This document shows positions 1 to 10,233 of a stretch of 64,000 nucleotides of DNA, piece after piece; position 1 is the first letter of the stretch; each line of letters starts with the position of its first letter. The notes beneath the pieces are model-generated. The model was not told where the DNA came from and made no database searches. It was given only the letters and a program-made list of their open reading frames with translations. The stretch is from the NCBI RefSeq assembly GCF_001651875.1, contig NZ_LNQB01000071.1:117687-181686 (forward strand). The letters are read 5' to 3'. Source of the DNA: Sinorhizobium saheli (GTDB lineage Bacteria > Pseudomonadota > Alphaproteobacteria > Rhizobiales > Rhizobiaceae). The position numbers and the translations under genes were made by a program.

Positions 1-2223
1 AAGGGCACCAAGCGCTTCGGCCTCGACGGCGGCGAATCGCTGATTCCGGCGCTCGAACAGATCATCAAGCGCGGCGGCCAGCTCGGCCTCAAGGAGATCG
101 TCCTCGGCATGGCCCATCGCGGCCGCCTGAACGTTCTCTCCCAGGTGATGGCCAAGCCGCACCGCGCCATCTTCCACGAGTTCAAGGGCGGCTCCTATGC
201 GCCGGACGACGTCGAGGGCTCGGGCGACGTCAAGTACCACCTCGGTGCCTCCTCCGACCGCGAGTTCGATAGCAACAAGGTGCACCTGTCGCTGACGGCG
301 AACCCGTCGCACCTCGAAATCGTCAACCCGGTGGTCATGGGCAAGGCGCGCGCCAAGCAGGACCAGATGGCGACCGTGTTCGAGGGCGACATCATTCCGC
401 TGCGCGAACGCGTCAAGGTCATGCCGCTGCTGCTGCACGGTGACGCGGCCTTCGCCGGCCAGGGCGTCGTTGCCGAAATCCTCGGGCTTTCCGGCCTGCG
501 CGGCCATCGCGTCGCCGGCACCGTCCACTTCATCATCAACAACCAGATCGGCTTCACCACGAACCCGGCCTTCTCGCGCTCCTCGCCCTATCCGTCGGAC
601 GTCGCCAAGATGATCGAGGCGCCGATCTTCCACGTGAACGGCGACGATCCGGAAGCGGTCGTCTATGCCGCCAAGATCGCGACCGAGTTCCGGATGAAGT
701 TCCACAAGCCGGTCGTCATCGACATGTTCTGCTACCGCCGCTTCGGCCACAACGAGGGCGACGAGCCGGCGTTCACGCAGCCGAAGATGTACCGGGCGAT
801 CCGCGCCCACAAGACGGTGGTGCAGCTCTATTCGCAGCGTCTCATCGCCGAAGGTCTGATGACCGAGGGCGAAGTGGAGAAGATGAAGGCGGACTGGCGC
901 GCCCATCTCGAGCAGGAGTTCGAGGCCGGCCAGTCCTACAAGCCGAACAAGGCCGACTGGCTCGACGGCCTCTGGTCGGGGCTGCGCACCGCCGACAACC
1001 AGGATGAGCAGCGTCGCGGCAAGACCTCGGTGCCGATGAAGCAGTTGAAGGAAATCGGCCGCAAGATCTCCGAGATCCCGGCCGGCTTCAACGCGCACCG
1101 CACGATCCAGCGCTTCATGGAAAACCGCGCCAATATGATCCAGACCGGCGAGGGGATCGACTGGGCGATGGCGGAGGCGCTTGCCTTCGGCACGCTGGTG
1201 ACCGAGGGCACGAAGATCCGCCTTTCCGGCCAGGATTGCGAGCGCGGCACCTTCTCGCAGCGCCACTCGGTGCTCTACGATCAGGAATCCGAGGAGCGCT
1301 ACATTCCGCTCGCCAACCTGTCGCCGACGCAGGCGCGTTACGAGGTCATCAACTCGATGCTCTCGGAAGAGGCGGTGCTCGGCTTCGAATACGGCTATTC
1401 GCTCGCCCGCCCGAACGCCCTGACGCTGTGGGAAGCCCAGTTCGGCGACTTCGCCAACGGCGCCCAGGTGATCTTCGACCAGTTCGTCTCGTCGGGCGAA
1501 CGCAAGTGGCTGCGCATGTCCGGCCTCGTCTGCCTGCTGCCGCACGGCTATGAGGGCCAGGGGCCGGAGCATTCCTCCGCCCGCCTCGAACGCTTCCTGC
1601 AGCTCTGCGCGGAAGACAACATGCAGGTCGCCAACGTCACGACGCCGGCGAACTACTTCCACATCCTGCGCCGTCAGGTGAAGCGCGATTTCCGCAAGCC
1701 GCTGATCATGATGACGCCGAAGTCGCTGCTGCGCCACAAGCGGGCCGTATCGAGCCTGGCGGAGATGGCCGGCGAGAGCTCTTTCCACCGGCTGCTCTGG
1801 GACGACGCGGAGGTCATCAAGGACGGCCCGATCAAGCTGCAGAAGGATTCGAAGATCCGCCGCGTCGTGCTCTGCACCGGCAAGGTCTATTACGACCTCC
1901 TCGAGGAACGCGAGAAGCGCGGCATCGACGACATCTACCTCCTGCGCGTCGAGCAGCTCTATCCGTTCCCGGCCAAGGCGCTCATCAACGAGCTCAGCCG
2001 CTTCCGCCATGCGGAGATGGTCTGGTGCCAGGAAGAGCCGAAGAACATGGGCGCCTGGTCGTTCATCGACCCCTATCTCGAATGGGTGCTTGCCCATATC
2101 GACGCCAAGTACCAGCGGGTGCGCTACACCGGCCGTCCGGCCGCCGCTTCGCCGGCTACCGGCCTGATGTCCAAGCACCTGGCGCAGCTCGCCGCCTTCA
2201 TCGAGGACGCGCTGGGGGGCTGA
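1..2223 (+). CDS. sucA: 2-oxoglutarate dehydrogenase E1 component (5' truncated)
   Basis: Thiamine-diphosphate E1 subunit that decarboxylates 2-oxoglutarate and hands the succinyl group to the lipoyl arm of SucB (TCA cycle, cytosol). The frame is open from the first base, so the start lies outside the window. 740 codons are present; the family is usually about 990-1000 residues, so roughly 250 N-terminal residues are missing. Visible motifs are [11 protein letters not shown] near codon 40, [11 protein letters not shown] and GHNEGDEP of the TPP-binding half, and [13 protein letters not shown] in the C-terminal transketolase-like half. It is followed by sucB after a 121-bp gap holding a conserved hairpin. 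The truncation is a window effect, not a gene defect. Confidence 0.97.
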   Translation, partial: KGTKRFGLDGGESLIPALEQIIKRGGQLGLKEIVLGMAHRGRLNVLSQVMAKPHRAIFHEFKGGSYAPDDVEGSGDVKYHLGASSDREFDSNKVHLSLTANPSHLEIVNPVVMGKARAKQDQMATVFEGDIIPLRERVKVMPLLLHGDAAFAGQGVVAEILGLSGLRGHRVAGTVHFIINNQIGFTTNPAFSRSSPYPSDVAKMIEAPIFHVNGDDPEAVVYAAKIATEFRMKFHKPVVIDMFCYRRFGHNEGDEPAFTQPKMYRAIRAHKTVVQLYSQRLIAEGLMTEGEVEKMKADWRAHLEQEFEAGQSYKPNKADWLDGLWSGLRTADNQDEQRRGKTSVPMKQLKEIGRKISEIPAGFNAHRTIQRFMENRANMIQTGEGIDWAMAEALAFGTLVTEGTKIRLSGQDCERGTFSQRHSVLYDQESEERYIPLANLSPTQARYEVINSMLSEEAVLGFEYGYSLARPNALTLWEAQFGDFANGAQVIFDQFVSSGERKWLRMSGLVCLLPHGYEGQGPEHSSARLERFLQLCAEDNMQVANVTTPANYFHILRRQVKRDFRKPLIMMTPKSLLRHKRAVSSLAEMAGESSFHRLLWDDAEVIKDGPIKLQKDSKIRRVVLCTGKVYYDLLEEREKRGIDDIYLLRVEQLYPFPAKALINELSRFRHAEMVWCQEEPKNMGAWSFIDPYLEWVLAHIDAKYQRVRYTGRPAAASPATGLMSKHLAQLAAFIEDALGG

Positions 2224-2262
2224 ACGCCCCCTTGCGGCCTGCCAATCGCTGAAGCACCTTCA

Positions 2263-2285
2263 GGAAAAGTGTGCAGCGGTTTTCC
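2263..2285. repeat. Short hairpin repeat in the sucA-sucB gap
   Basis: Perfect inverted repeat GGAAAA / TTTTCC around an 11-base loop GTGTGCAGCGG. The loop, and the AAAA/TTTT next to it, are nearly the same as in the three tandem hairpins at 9955-10111, where the outer stem is CCC/GGG instead of GG/CC. It lies between cotranscribed genes, so it would be in the mRNA. Function unknown. Similar short palindromes are common in rhizobial genomes (general recollection, not checked). Confidence 0.6.
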
Positions 2286-2344
2286 GGCCGGGAGTGCGTA
2301 ACTCAAAGCGCTTGAAACAGAAATCTGATCAACGGACACAAATC

Positions 2345-3589
<1,245 letters not shown>

Positions 3590-3595
3590 CAAGGG

Positions 3596-3628
3596 CGGGG
3601 GTGCGACTGGCAGCCCCCGTCTCTTTCT
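3596..3628 (+). terminator. Probable terminator after sucB
   Basis: A CGGGGG / CCCCCG stem with a 12-base loop starts 6 bases after the sucB stop and is followed by a pyrimidine-rich run (TCTCTTTCTCC). Not a classical uniform T-tract, so termination could be partial. A second small GGAGCC/GGCTCC palindrome follows at about 3665. Confidence 0.45.
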
Positions 3629-3755
3629 CCTCCGACGTGCGCGTCCGGCAGGCATCGACAGAAATGGAGCCGGAGGCTAGGCTCCGGAGGCACGCTATGC
3701 GCGCATTCCGGCACCCTTCGGCTCCATCTGGATCCTCAACGCATCGGTCAAAACC

Positions 3756-4397
3756 ATGAGCAGCTACCTGTTCGAACTCGCATCGCTGATGGCAATCTTC
3801 TCCTTCGCCATCGTCTCCCCTGGCGCGGATCTCGCCATGGTCATGCGGCAGTCGCTGGTGCATGGACGCCGCCCGGCGATCATCACCTCCTTCGGCATCG
3901 GCACGTCGCTGATGTTCCACGTCACCTACACCATTCTCGGCCTGGGGCTGATCATTTCGCAGTCGATCTACCTCTTCAACATCGTCAAATGGTGCGGCGT
4001 CGCCTACCTGATCTATATCGGCGTCAAGGCGCTGAGGGCCGGCCAGACGGAGATCGCCGTCGACCAGGGGCCCGCGGCCGGGGAGGGCAGGCGACAGTCG
4101 GCGATCAAGGCCTTCGGCCTCGGTTTTGCCGCCAATGCGCTCAACCCGAAGCCGGTTTTCTTCTTCCTGTCGATCTTCTCGACCGTCGTCAGCGCGCATA
4201 CGCCGATGATGGTGAAGTTCGGCTACGGCCTCGTCATGGCGAGCGCGCTCATCCTCTGGTTCGTCGGCGTCAGCCTGTTCATGACGACGCCGCGCATGCG
4301 TGCCGCCTTCACGCGGGCAAGCAAGTGGATCGACCGGGCGAGCGGCATGGTCTTCATCGCCCTTGGCCTGAAGCTCGCGACCGAAAAGGCCGCCTGA
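3756..4397 (+). CDS. LysE family translocator (amino-acid exporter)
   Basis: 213-residue inner-membrane protein of the LysE/RhtB superfamily, which exports amino acids or related small molecules by proton exchange. The N-terminal SPGADLAMVMRQSLVHGRR corresponds to the family's SPGP...R signature; here the usual Pro of SPGP is Ala. About five to six hydrophobic segments follow, with the family-typical FGLGFAANALNPKPVFFFLS in the middle. The stop is 2 bases before the next gene's ATG, so the two are almost certainly cotranscribed. Substrate unknown. Confidence 0.9.
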   Translation: MSSYLFELASLMAIFSFAIVSPGADLAMVMRQSLVHGRRPAIITSFGIGTSLMFHVTYTILGLGLIISQSIYLFNIVKWCGVAYLIYIGVKALRAGQTEIAVDQGPAAGEGRRQSAIKAFGLGFAANALNPKPVFFFLSIFSTVVSAHTPMMVKFGYGLVMASALILWFVGVSLFMTTPRMRAAFTRASKWIDRASGMVFIALGLKLATEKAA

Positions 4398-4399
4398 CC

Positions 4400-4900
4400 A
4401 TGGACCGCCGGACCGCTCCCATGGCTTGGCTCTCCGCCGCGCTTGCCGCGACGCCCGCGTCTGCGCAGTGCGTCCAGGCGCGGGCGATCTATGCCGATCC
4501 GGCCGGCACTTACGAACTGCATTTCGAGCCGGTCGGCTCTGAAAGCGCCGTCACCAGCAATCACTTCAAGGTCAAGGTCGGGAAGACCGGGCTGTCGCTC
4601 GACGGCGTCGTGATGCAGTCGGGCGAACCCATGCGCGCCAACGGGATCGTCATGCACGATTGCCCGACGGGCGACGTCACCGGCGCGGAACTCGATGCCT
4701 GCACCGTCTGGGAGGGTGTGATCTACACCGTCGACAAGGCCGGCCGCATCGGCCTGCTCGAGACGGAGGACGCGCCGGCGGCCGAGCAGATCCTGCTTCC
4801 GGATTTCGGACCGTCGCTGCGGACGTCGAGCGCCTGGGGCGCCGGCAAGGCCAATGCCGACAGCTCCGATGTCTTCGCGTTCAAGGGTTGCGCCGGATGA
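4400..4900 (+). CDS. Secreted hypothetical protein
   Basis: 166 residues, no family recognised. An N-terminal signal peptide is visible (MDRRTAPMAWLSAALAATPASAQ, likely cut after the ASA at 20-22), so the mature protein should be periplasmic. The mature part has four Cys (one soon after the cleavage site, two near the middle at HDCPTG and LDACTV, one three residues from the end), consistent with disulfides. The ATG at 4400 is chosen because it follows the LysE stop by 2 bases and starts the signal peptide. The 3' end overlaps the next gene by ATGA (4897-4900), so it is the middle gene of a tightly coupled trio. Confidence 0.75.
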   Translation: MDRRTAPMAWLSAALAATPASAQCVQARAIYADPAGTYELHFEPVGSESAVTSNHFKVKVGKTGLSLDGVVMQSGEPMRANGIVMHDCPTGDVTGAELDACTVWEGVIYTVDKAGRIGLLETEDAPAAEQILLPDFGPSLRTSSAWGAGKANADSSDVFAFKGCAG

Positions 4901-5649
4901 GCGACGGGCGCGTGCTTCTCGTGACCGGCGGCAGCCGCGGCATCGGTGCGGCCGTATCCTTTGCCGCGGCGAGAGAAGGATGGCGGGTCGCCGTCAACTA
5001 TGCGGTGAACCGGCAGGCGGCCGAGGACGTCGTTCGTCTCGTCACGGGGGCGGGCGGATCGGCGCTTGCGGTTCAAGGCGACGTCGGCACGGAAGACGGA
5101 ATAGAGGCGATCTTTGCCGCAGTCGACTCCGCCTTCGGCCGCCTCGACGGCCTCGTCAACAATGCCGGCATCGTCGGCCCGCCGCAGCGCGTCGACGAGA
5201 TTTCGGCCGAACGGCTGGAGCGGATGCTGCGCGTGAACGTGGCCGGCTCCATCCGCTGCGCGGCGGAAGCGGTCAGGCGGATGTCGACGCGTCACGGCGG
5301 CATGGGCGGCGCCATCGTCAATCTCTCGTCCATGGCGGCCGTGCTCGGATCGCCGGGGCAATATGTCGAGTATGCCGCGGCGAAGGGCGCGATCGACAGC
5401 TTCACCGTCGGTCTCGCGCGCGAGGTGGCGGGAGAGGGCATTCGCGTCAACGCGGTGCGGCCCGGCATCATCGACACCGAAATCCACGCGTCGGGCGGCC
5501 TGCCCGATCGGGCCCGCGACCTGGCCTCCTCCATCCCCCTGAAGCGGCCCGGAGCAGCCGGCGAGGTTGCCGATGCAATTCTCTATCTCCTGTCGGATAA
5601 GGCGACTTATGTGACCGGAGCCATTCTCAATGTCAGCGGCGGGCGATGA
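4897..5649 (+). CDS. SDR family NAD(P)-dependent oxidoreductase
   Basis: 250-residue classical short-chain dehydrogenase. The Rossmann motif TGGSRGIG lies near residues 10-17, then NNAGIVG, the catalytic Ser (NLSSMAA) and YxxxK (YAAAK). The C-terminal GAILNVSGG resembles 3-oxoacyl-ACP reductase/glucose dehydrogenase-like SDRs. The substrate cannot be told from sequence. Its start overlaps the stop of the secreted hypothetical gene by 4 bases, and it lies 24 bases ahead of lpdA, so the LysE-hypothetical-SDR trio may be read into lpdA. Confidence 0.92.
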   Translation: MSDGRVLLVTGGSRGIGAAVSFAAAREGWRVAVNYAVNRQAAEDVVRLVTGAGGSALAVQGDVGTEDGIEAIFAAVDSAFGRLDGLVNNAGIVGPPQRVDEISAERLERMLRVNVAGSIRCAAEAVRRMSTRHGGMGGAIVNLSSMAAVLGSPGQYVEYAAAKGAIDSFTVGLAREVAGEGIRVNAVRPGIIDTEIHASGGLPDRARDLASSIPLKRPGAAGEVADAILYLLSDKATYVTGAILNVSGGR

Positions 5650-5673
5650 CCGCCGCCCAGGAAGGGTTATCAA

Positions 5674-7080
5674 ATGGCTTATGATCTCATCGTAATCGGA
5701 AGCGGCCCCGGCGGCTATGTCTGCGCCATCAAGGCGGCACAGCTGGGCCTGAAGGTTGCCGTGGTCGAGAAGCGCAGCACCTATGGCGGCACCTGCCTCA
5801 ATGTCGGCTGCATCCCGTCCAAGGCGCTGCTGCATGCTTCCGAGATGCTCCATCACGCGCAGCACGGCCTCGACGCGCTCGGCGTGGAGGTCGAAGGCCC
5901 GAAGCTCAATCTCGGAAAGATGATGGCCCACAAGGACGCGACCGTTAAGGCGAATGTCGACGGCGTCTCCTTCCTCTTCAAGAAGAACAAGATCGACGGC
6001 TTCCAGGGCCTCGGCAAGGTGCTGGGCCAGGGCAAGGTTTCCGTCACCAACGACAAGGGCGAGGAGCAGGTCCTCGACACCAAGAACATCGTCATCGCCA
6101 CCGGTTCCGACGTTGCCGGCATTCCGGGCGTCGAGTTCGCGTTCGACGAGAAGGTCATCGTCTCCTCGACCGGCGCTCTCGCGCTGGAAAAGGTGCCGGA
6201 GCGCATGATCGTCGTCGGCGGCGGCGTCATCGGCCTCGAGCTCGGCTCGGTCTGGGCGCGCCTCGGCGCCAAGGTGACGGTGGTCGAATTCCTCGACACG
6301 ATCCTCGGCGGCATGGACGGCGAGGTCGCCAAGCAGCTCCACCGGATGCTGACGAAGCAAGGCATCGACATCAAGCTCGGCGCCAAGGTGACCGGCGTTG
6401 CGAAGCCTGGCAGCGGCGCGAGGGTCACCTTCGAGCCGGTGAAGGGCGGCGAGTCGACCGCGCTCGATGCGGACGTCGTGCTGGTCGCGACCGGCCGCAA
6501 GCCCTGCACGGAAAACATGGGGCTCGCCAAGGCGGGCGTCGTCCTCGACGCGCGCGGCCGGATCGAGATCGACCGTCACTTCCAGACGAGCATCACCGGC
6601 GTCTACGCGATCGGCGACGTGGTGCGCGGGCCGATGCTCGCCCACAAGGCCGAGGACGAAGGCGTAGCGGTCGCCGAGATCATCGCCGGCCAGGCCGGCC
6701 ACGTGAACTACGATGTCATTCCGGGTGTCGTCTATACCCAGCCGGAGGTCGCCTCCGTCGGCAAGACAGAGGAAGAGTTGAAGGCCGCCGGCATCGCCTA
6801 CAAGGTCGGCAAGTTCCCCTTCACCGCCAACGGCCGCGCCCGCGCGATGCTGCAGACGGACGGTTTCGTCAAGATCCTCGCCGACAAGGAGACCGATCGC
6901 GTGCTCGGCGGCCATATCATCGGCTTCGGCGCCGGCGAGATGATCCACGAGATCGCCGTGCTGATGGAATTCGGCGGCTCGTCGGAAGACCTCGGCCGGA
7001 CCTGCCACGCCCATCCGACCATGTCCGAGGCGGTGAAGGAAGCGGCGCTCGCCACCTTCGCCAAGCCGATCCACATGTGA
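5674..7080 (+). CDS. lpdA: Dihydrolipoyl dehydrogenase (E3)
   Basis: FAD flavoprotein that reoxidises the dihydrolipoyl arm of SucB with NAD+. 468 residues, full length. FAD-binding [17 protein letters not shown] starts near residue 8; the redox disulfide is in [13 protein letters not shown] (Cys41 and Cys46); the NAD-binding [12 protein letters not shown] is central; the C-terminal [13 protein letters not shown] carries the catalytic His of the partner subunit. Its place after sucA-sucB assigns it to the 2-oxoglutarate complex, though rhizobia often have more than one lpdA, so sharing with other complexes cannot be excluded. Confidence 0.97.
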   Translation: MAYDLIVIGSGPGGYVCAIKAAQLGLKVAVVEKRSTYGGTCLNVGCIPSKALLHASEMLHHAQHGLDALGVEVEGPKLNLGKMMAHKDATVKANVDGVSFLFKKNKIDGFQGLGKVLGQGKVSVTNDKGEEQVLDTKNIVIATGSDVAGIPGVEFAFDEKVIVSSTGALALEKVPERMIVVGGGVIGLELGSVWARLGAKVTVVEFLDTILGGMDGEVAKQLHRMLTKQGIDIKLGAKVTGVAKPGSGARVTFEPVKGGESTALDADVVLVATGRKPCTENMGLAKAGVVLDARGRIEIDRHFQTSITGVYAIGDVVRGPMLAHKAEDEGVAVAEIIAGQAGHVNYDVIPGVVYTQPEVASVGKTEEELKAAGIAYKVGKFPFTANGRARAMLQTDGFVKILADKETDRVLGGHIIGFGAGEMIHEIAVLMEFGGSSEDLGRTCHAHPTMSEAVKEAALATFAKPIHM

Positions 7081-7208
7081 CAATTCGCCGGGGGGCTGCG
7101 ACGAGCGGCCCCCTGCGCTCGCGCCGCATTTGCGCGCAATCATGAAGCATTCACCGCGGCCGTGACGCCCCGATCGGCGGGACCGGCGAAAGCGAAGAGG
7201 ACGCGTTC

Positions 7209-7697
7209 ATGAAACCCCGAAGCGTCGGCGCCAGGCTGCCGAACCGATGGCTGCCCGGCGCGGACTGGGCGGACCGCTACGAACTGCTCGTCTTCGGCGA
7301 ACGCATGACCGCGGCCGAGGCGGCAAGGCGCACGCTCGGCAACGCGCCGGGCTGGGTTCGCGGCCTTCTCGGATTACGCAACCGCCTTGCCGCGCTCATC
7401 GGCCTCAAGGCCGCCGCACCGGCCGCGGCGGCCGGACGGATCGGTGGCTTCCCGGTCCTCTACAGCGACGATCGCGAGACCGTGCTCGGCCTCGATGACC
7501 GCCACCTCGATTTCCGCATCGTCGTCAACGTGCGCGACGGTCCCGCGGACAGCCAGATCATCGGCTTCACCACGCTGGTGCGCCGGCGGAACCTCTACGG
7601 CCGGATCTATCTCGCTGCGGTCATGCCCTTTCACAAGGCGATCGTCCCGGCATTGCTTTCGGGGGTGAGCGAACGGACGTCAGGTCGGATCAGTTGA
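7209..7697 (+). CDS. DUF2867-like protein
   Basis: 162 residues resembling the DUF2867 family (recognised from the LDDRHLDFRIVVNV and C-terminal YLAAVMPFHKAIVPALL regions; domain name from memory). No signal peptide or clear membrane segment. Function unknown. A GGCGAAAGCGAAGAGG stretch precedes the ATG. It is convergent with the TraB/GumN gene, and the two coding regions overlap by 8 bases at their 3' ends (7690-7697). Confidence 0.75.
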   Translation: MKPRSVGARLPNRWLPGADWADRYELLVFGERMTAAEAARRTLGNAPGWVRGLLGLRNRLAALIGLKAAAPAAAAGRIGGFPVLYSDDRETVLGLDDRHLDFRIVVNVRDGPADSQIIGFTTLVRRRNLYGRIYLAAVMPFHKAIVPALLSGVSERTSGRIS

Positions 7698-8763
7698 GGG
7701 GCGTGACCGTGAACCCCTGCCGGCGCAGGAGTTCGACCAGGCCCTCGTTGCCGGGAAGATGCAGCGCGCCGACGGCCATGAAGGCGCCGCCATCCTTCAG
7801 GATGGGCGAGGCCCGCTCCGCCATGGTCCTGTTGCGGTCGATGATGATGCGCTGCTCGAAATCGGCATAGCCGACGTCGTCGGAGGAGACTTCCGAGGAG
7901 ACGAATTTCATCATCGGCATGATCATGCCGGTATCGCCGGCGAGATAGAGGTCGGTCGTCGTTGCCAGCACGTCGTCGATCGTCTTGCCGAGCGCCAGCG
8001 TCTGGATCAGCGCCTTGAGATGCAGTTCGACCGGCAGCGAATCCATGGCGGCGAGCTGCTCGACCAGCGTCTCCAGGCCCTTCAGGCTCTTGCCGTCGCG
8101 CACCGCGTCCTCGGCGAGCTTCTTGTCGAGGAAGGAGGCGCCGGCCGCCTTGCGCGAGAATTCGCAGGCCGGCAGCGCCACGAAGCTCGCGATCATCCAG
8201 GGCTTCATCCTGGCGACGAGGGGAAGGGGGATGCCGCGCGCCTTGAGGCCGGTCTCGAGAAGCGCCCGATCCGCCGGTTCGAGATAATCGCCGATCGTCT
8301 TGTCTGCGGAAAGCATGGTGAGATCGGGCCGCATCATGATCGCGGCGCTCGCCTTCTGCTCGTCGATGATCTCGTCGGATTCGACGATGACGGTGCGGGC
8401 CGCGGCAAAGGCATCCGCGGCTCCGGCGGGCATCGCCAGCACCCGCGGATCGGTCACGTGCATGGTGCCGAGCAGGAAGGAGGGCGCCGCGCCCTGACCT
8501 TCGATCTTCCAGAGAAGCCCTTTTCCATTGGGGACCGTGTCGGCCTCCCGTCGCAGCGCGGCAAGGCGGTCCGGGGCGGAGTGCTCCAGGCTCGCCAGGA
8601 TGTTGGCGCCGCCGCAATCCGATCCCTCCGCGGCATTCGCGTCCGAAATCGACAGCAATGCGGCGACGAGGCTTGCGGCCAGCGCCAGATGCAGGAGCGC
8701 GATCAGCCACATCAGCCCATCGGCCGCCCTGGCCGCGAAATCGCGAAGAGTGAAGGTCGTCAT
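7690..8763 (-). CDS. TraB/GumN family protein
   Basis: 357 residues with an N-terminal hydrophobic segment (LMWLIALLHLALAASLVAAL, about residues 17-36) that suggests membrane anchoring or export. The body matches the TraB/GumN family: SFLLGTMHVTDPRV near the N-terminus and AFMAVGALHLPGNEGL near the C-terminus, the two conserved G-x-x-H patches. Family members are linked to an unusual metalloprotease fold; the activity here is unproven. The ATG at 8763 with a G-rich stretch upstream is preferred over an in-frame TTG at 8778. Confidence 0.85.
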   Translation of the reverse strand: MTTFTLRDFAARAADGLMWLIALLHLALAASLVAALLSISDANAAEGSDCGGANILASLEHSAPDRLAALRREADTVPNGKGLLWKIEGQGAAPSFLLGTMHVTDPRVLAMPAGAADAFAAARTVIVESDEIIDEQKASAAIMMRPDLTMLSADKTIGDYLEPADRALLETGLKARGIPLPLVARMKPWMIASFVALPACEFSRKAAGASFLDKKLAEDAVRDGKSLKGLETLVEQLAAMDSLPVELHLKALIQTLALGKTIDDVLATTTDLYLAGDTGMIMPMMKFVSSEVSSDDVGYADFEQRIIIDRNRTMAERASPILKDGGAFMAVGALHLPGNEGLVELLRRQGFTVTPLN

Positions 8764-8955
8764 GGATGCCCCCGGCAATGTGCAGGAACCTTATCTCCCC
8801 TCGGGTCACGGGTTCCTTAACGCGCTTGGTTAATGGAAGAGCATAGCAGATTTAATGCCGGGCGCCCAAAGATGCGCCGCGGTCCTTAAACAACGAGAGG
8901 CATAAAGACAAAGGCCTGAAGCGTGTCGCACGAACAGGTTTGAAGGCGACGCGGT

Positions 8956-9891
8956 TCAGGCGCGCGGGTGGGCGCGGTCGTAGATTTCCAGGAGCCGCGC
9001 CGAATCGACGCCGGTATAGACCTGCGTCGTCGAGAGGCTGGCATGGCCGAGCAGTTCCTGGATCGTGCGCAGGTCGCCGCCGCCGGCGAGCAGGTGCGTC
9101 GCGAAGGAATGGCGCAGCGCGTGCGGCGTCGCCGAATCGGGCAGGCCGAGGCCGGCGCGCAGCTTCTGCATCTCGCGCTGGATGATCGCCGGCTGCAGCC
9201 GGGCGCCGCGGGCGCCGCGGAAGATGGGCTCGCCGGCGGCCAGGTGATAGGGGCAGAGCTTGCGATAGGCCGCGACCGCCTCCGCTGCCGCGGCGATCAG
9301 CGGGACGATCCGCGTCTTGCCGCCCTTGCCGGTGACGCGCAGCGATGTGGCCGCCTCGGCGAAATCGCCGGGCGTCAGGTCGAGCGCCTCGGATATGCGC
9401 AGGCCGCAGCCGTAGAGGAGCGTCAGCACGGCGACGTTGCGCGCGGCGATCCACGGCTCTTCGGCGAGCTGCGCATCCGCCGCCACGACCTTCAGCGCCT
9501 CGCGGTGGGTGAGCGGCTTCGGCAGGGATTTCGGTTGCTTCGGCGAGCGCACGGCACCGGCGCCGGCGGCGTTGGCGAGGCCGTTTCGCTCGAGATAGCG
9601 CAGGAACGAGCGCAAGCCCGCAAGGCCGCGCCCGAGCGTGCGGGCGCCGGCGCCACCCTTGCGCCGGTGCGCGAGGAAGCCGCGCAGGTCCGCCGGACGC
9701 AGCGCGCGGATGTCGCAGAGCCGCGGCGGCCCGGCGAGGTGAGCCGTCAGGAAGGTCAGGAACTGACGCGTGTCGCGCTCATAGGCCTCGACCGTCTTTT
9801 CCGACAGGCGGCGCTCGTCGGCAAGGCCCGCAAGCCAGCGCCTGCGTTCTTCCATCACCTCGGGATGGCCTATCACAAGAAGCTCGTTCAT
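8956..9891 (-). CDS. xerC: Site-specific tyrosine recombinase XerC
   Basis: 311-residue tyrosine recombinase that, with XerD, resolves chromosome dimers at dif. It has an N-terminal SAM-like core-binding domain (ERRRWLAGLADERRLSEKTV) and a C-terminal catalytic domain with the full set of active residues: Arg in CGLRISEAL, Lys in GKGGKTR, HALRHSFATH (His-x-x-Arg), His in LGHASLSTTQVYT, and the nucleophile Tyr in that last motif. No mobile-element context is seen, and XerC rather than XerD is chosen from chromosomal context, so the C/D distinction is less sure than the family. Confidence 0.9.
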   Translation of the reverse strand: MNELLVIGHPEVMEERRRWLAGLADERRLSEKTVEAYERDTRQFLTFLTAHLAGPPRLCDIRALRPADLRGFLAHRRKGGAGARTLGRGLAGLRSFLRYLERNGLANAAGAGAVRSPKQPKSLPKPLTHREALKVVAADAQLAEEPWIAARNVAVLTLLYGCGLRISEALDLTPGDFAEAATSLRVTGKGGKTRIVPLIAAAAEAVAAYRKLCPYHLAAGEPIFRGARGARLQPAIIQREMQKLRAGLGLPDSATPHALRHSFATHLLAGGGDLRTIQELLGHASLSTTQVYTGVDSARLLEIYDRAHPRA

Positions 9892-9954
9892 CGTCGTTCC
9901 GGCAATCGTTCCCTGGCCGACAATGCCATCGCGCCTCTTATGTTTTTGCTAATG

Positions 9955-10111
9955 CATGTCGCCCAAAAGTGCGCAGCGGTTTTGGGATGACGACATGCAT
10001 AAAGGCAAAGTCATGTCGCCCAAAATTGCGTAGCGGTTTTGGGACAACGACATGCATGAAGGCAAAGTCATGTCGCCCAAAAGTGCGTAGCGGTTTCGGG
10101 ATGACGACATG
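9955..10111. repeat. Three tandem 57-bp hairpin repeats
   Basis: Three copies start at 9955, 10012 and 10069, an exact 57-base period. Each 43-base core is a two-part hairpin: CATGTCG pairs with CGACATG, and inside it CCCAAAA pairs with TTTTGGG (copy 3 has TTTCGGG) around an 11-base loop like GTGCGCAGCGG. Spacers between cores are 14 bases (CATAAAGGCAAAGT-like). The array fills most of the 342-base gap between xerC and the acyltransferase gene; no other gene is seen there. Because 57 is divisible by 3, the array stays open in some frames, which makes a spurious repetitive reading frame. Confidence 0.85.
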
Positions 10112-10233
10112 GATCGGCCTTTTCGCGGCGAACCGAAGGCGGGGCGTGAGTTGTTTGCCAATTGGCCCTTGGAATATGTCATTGTTCGATCATATTGAAC
10201 TGTAATGTTCGGTCAGCAACCGCGGATGGGACG

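Noticed and set aside
3989..4900. A 303-codon frame overlapping the LysE gene
   Set aside because: Only the part from 4400 is a gene (secreted hypothetical protein); the earlier part is an out-of-frame shadow of LysE.
4723..7143. An 806-codon open frame on the minus strand opposite the SDR and lpdA genes
   Set aside because: Antisense to well-recognised genes, with composition typical of mirror frames in GC-rich DNA; no domain recognised.
9955..10111. Possible short CRISPR array
   Set aside because: The 43-base repeats are palindromic with 14-base near-identical spacers; there are no unique spacers and no cas genes.
9949..10182. A 77-codon minus-strand frame with a 19-residue repeat (NRYALLGDMTLPS-like)
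   Set aside because: It is just the translation of the 57-bp tandem hairpin repeats, which keep frame because 57 is divisible by 3; no start signal or conservation evidence.
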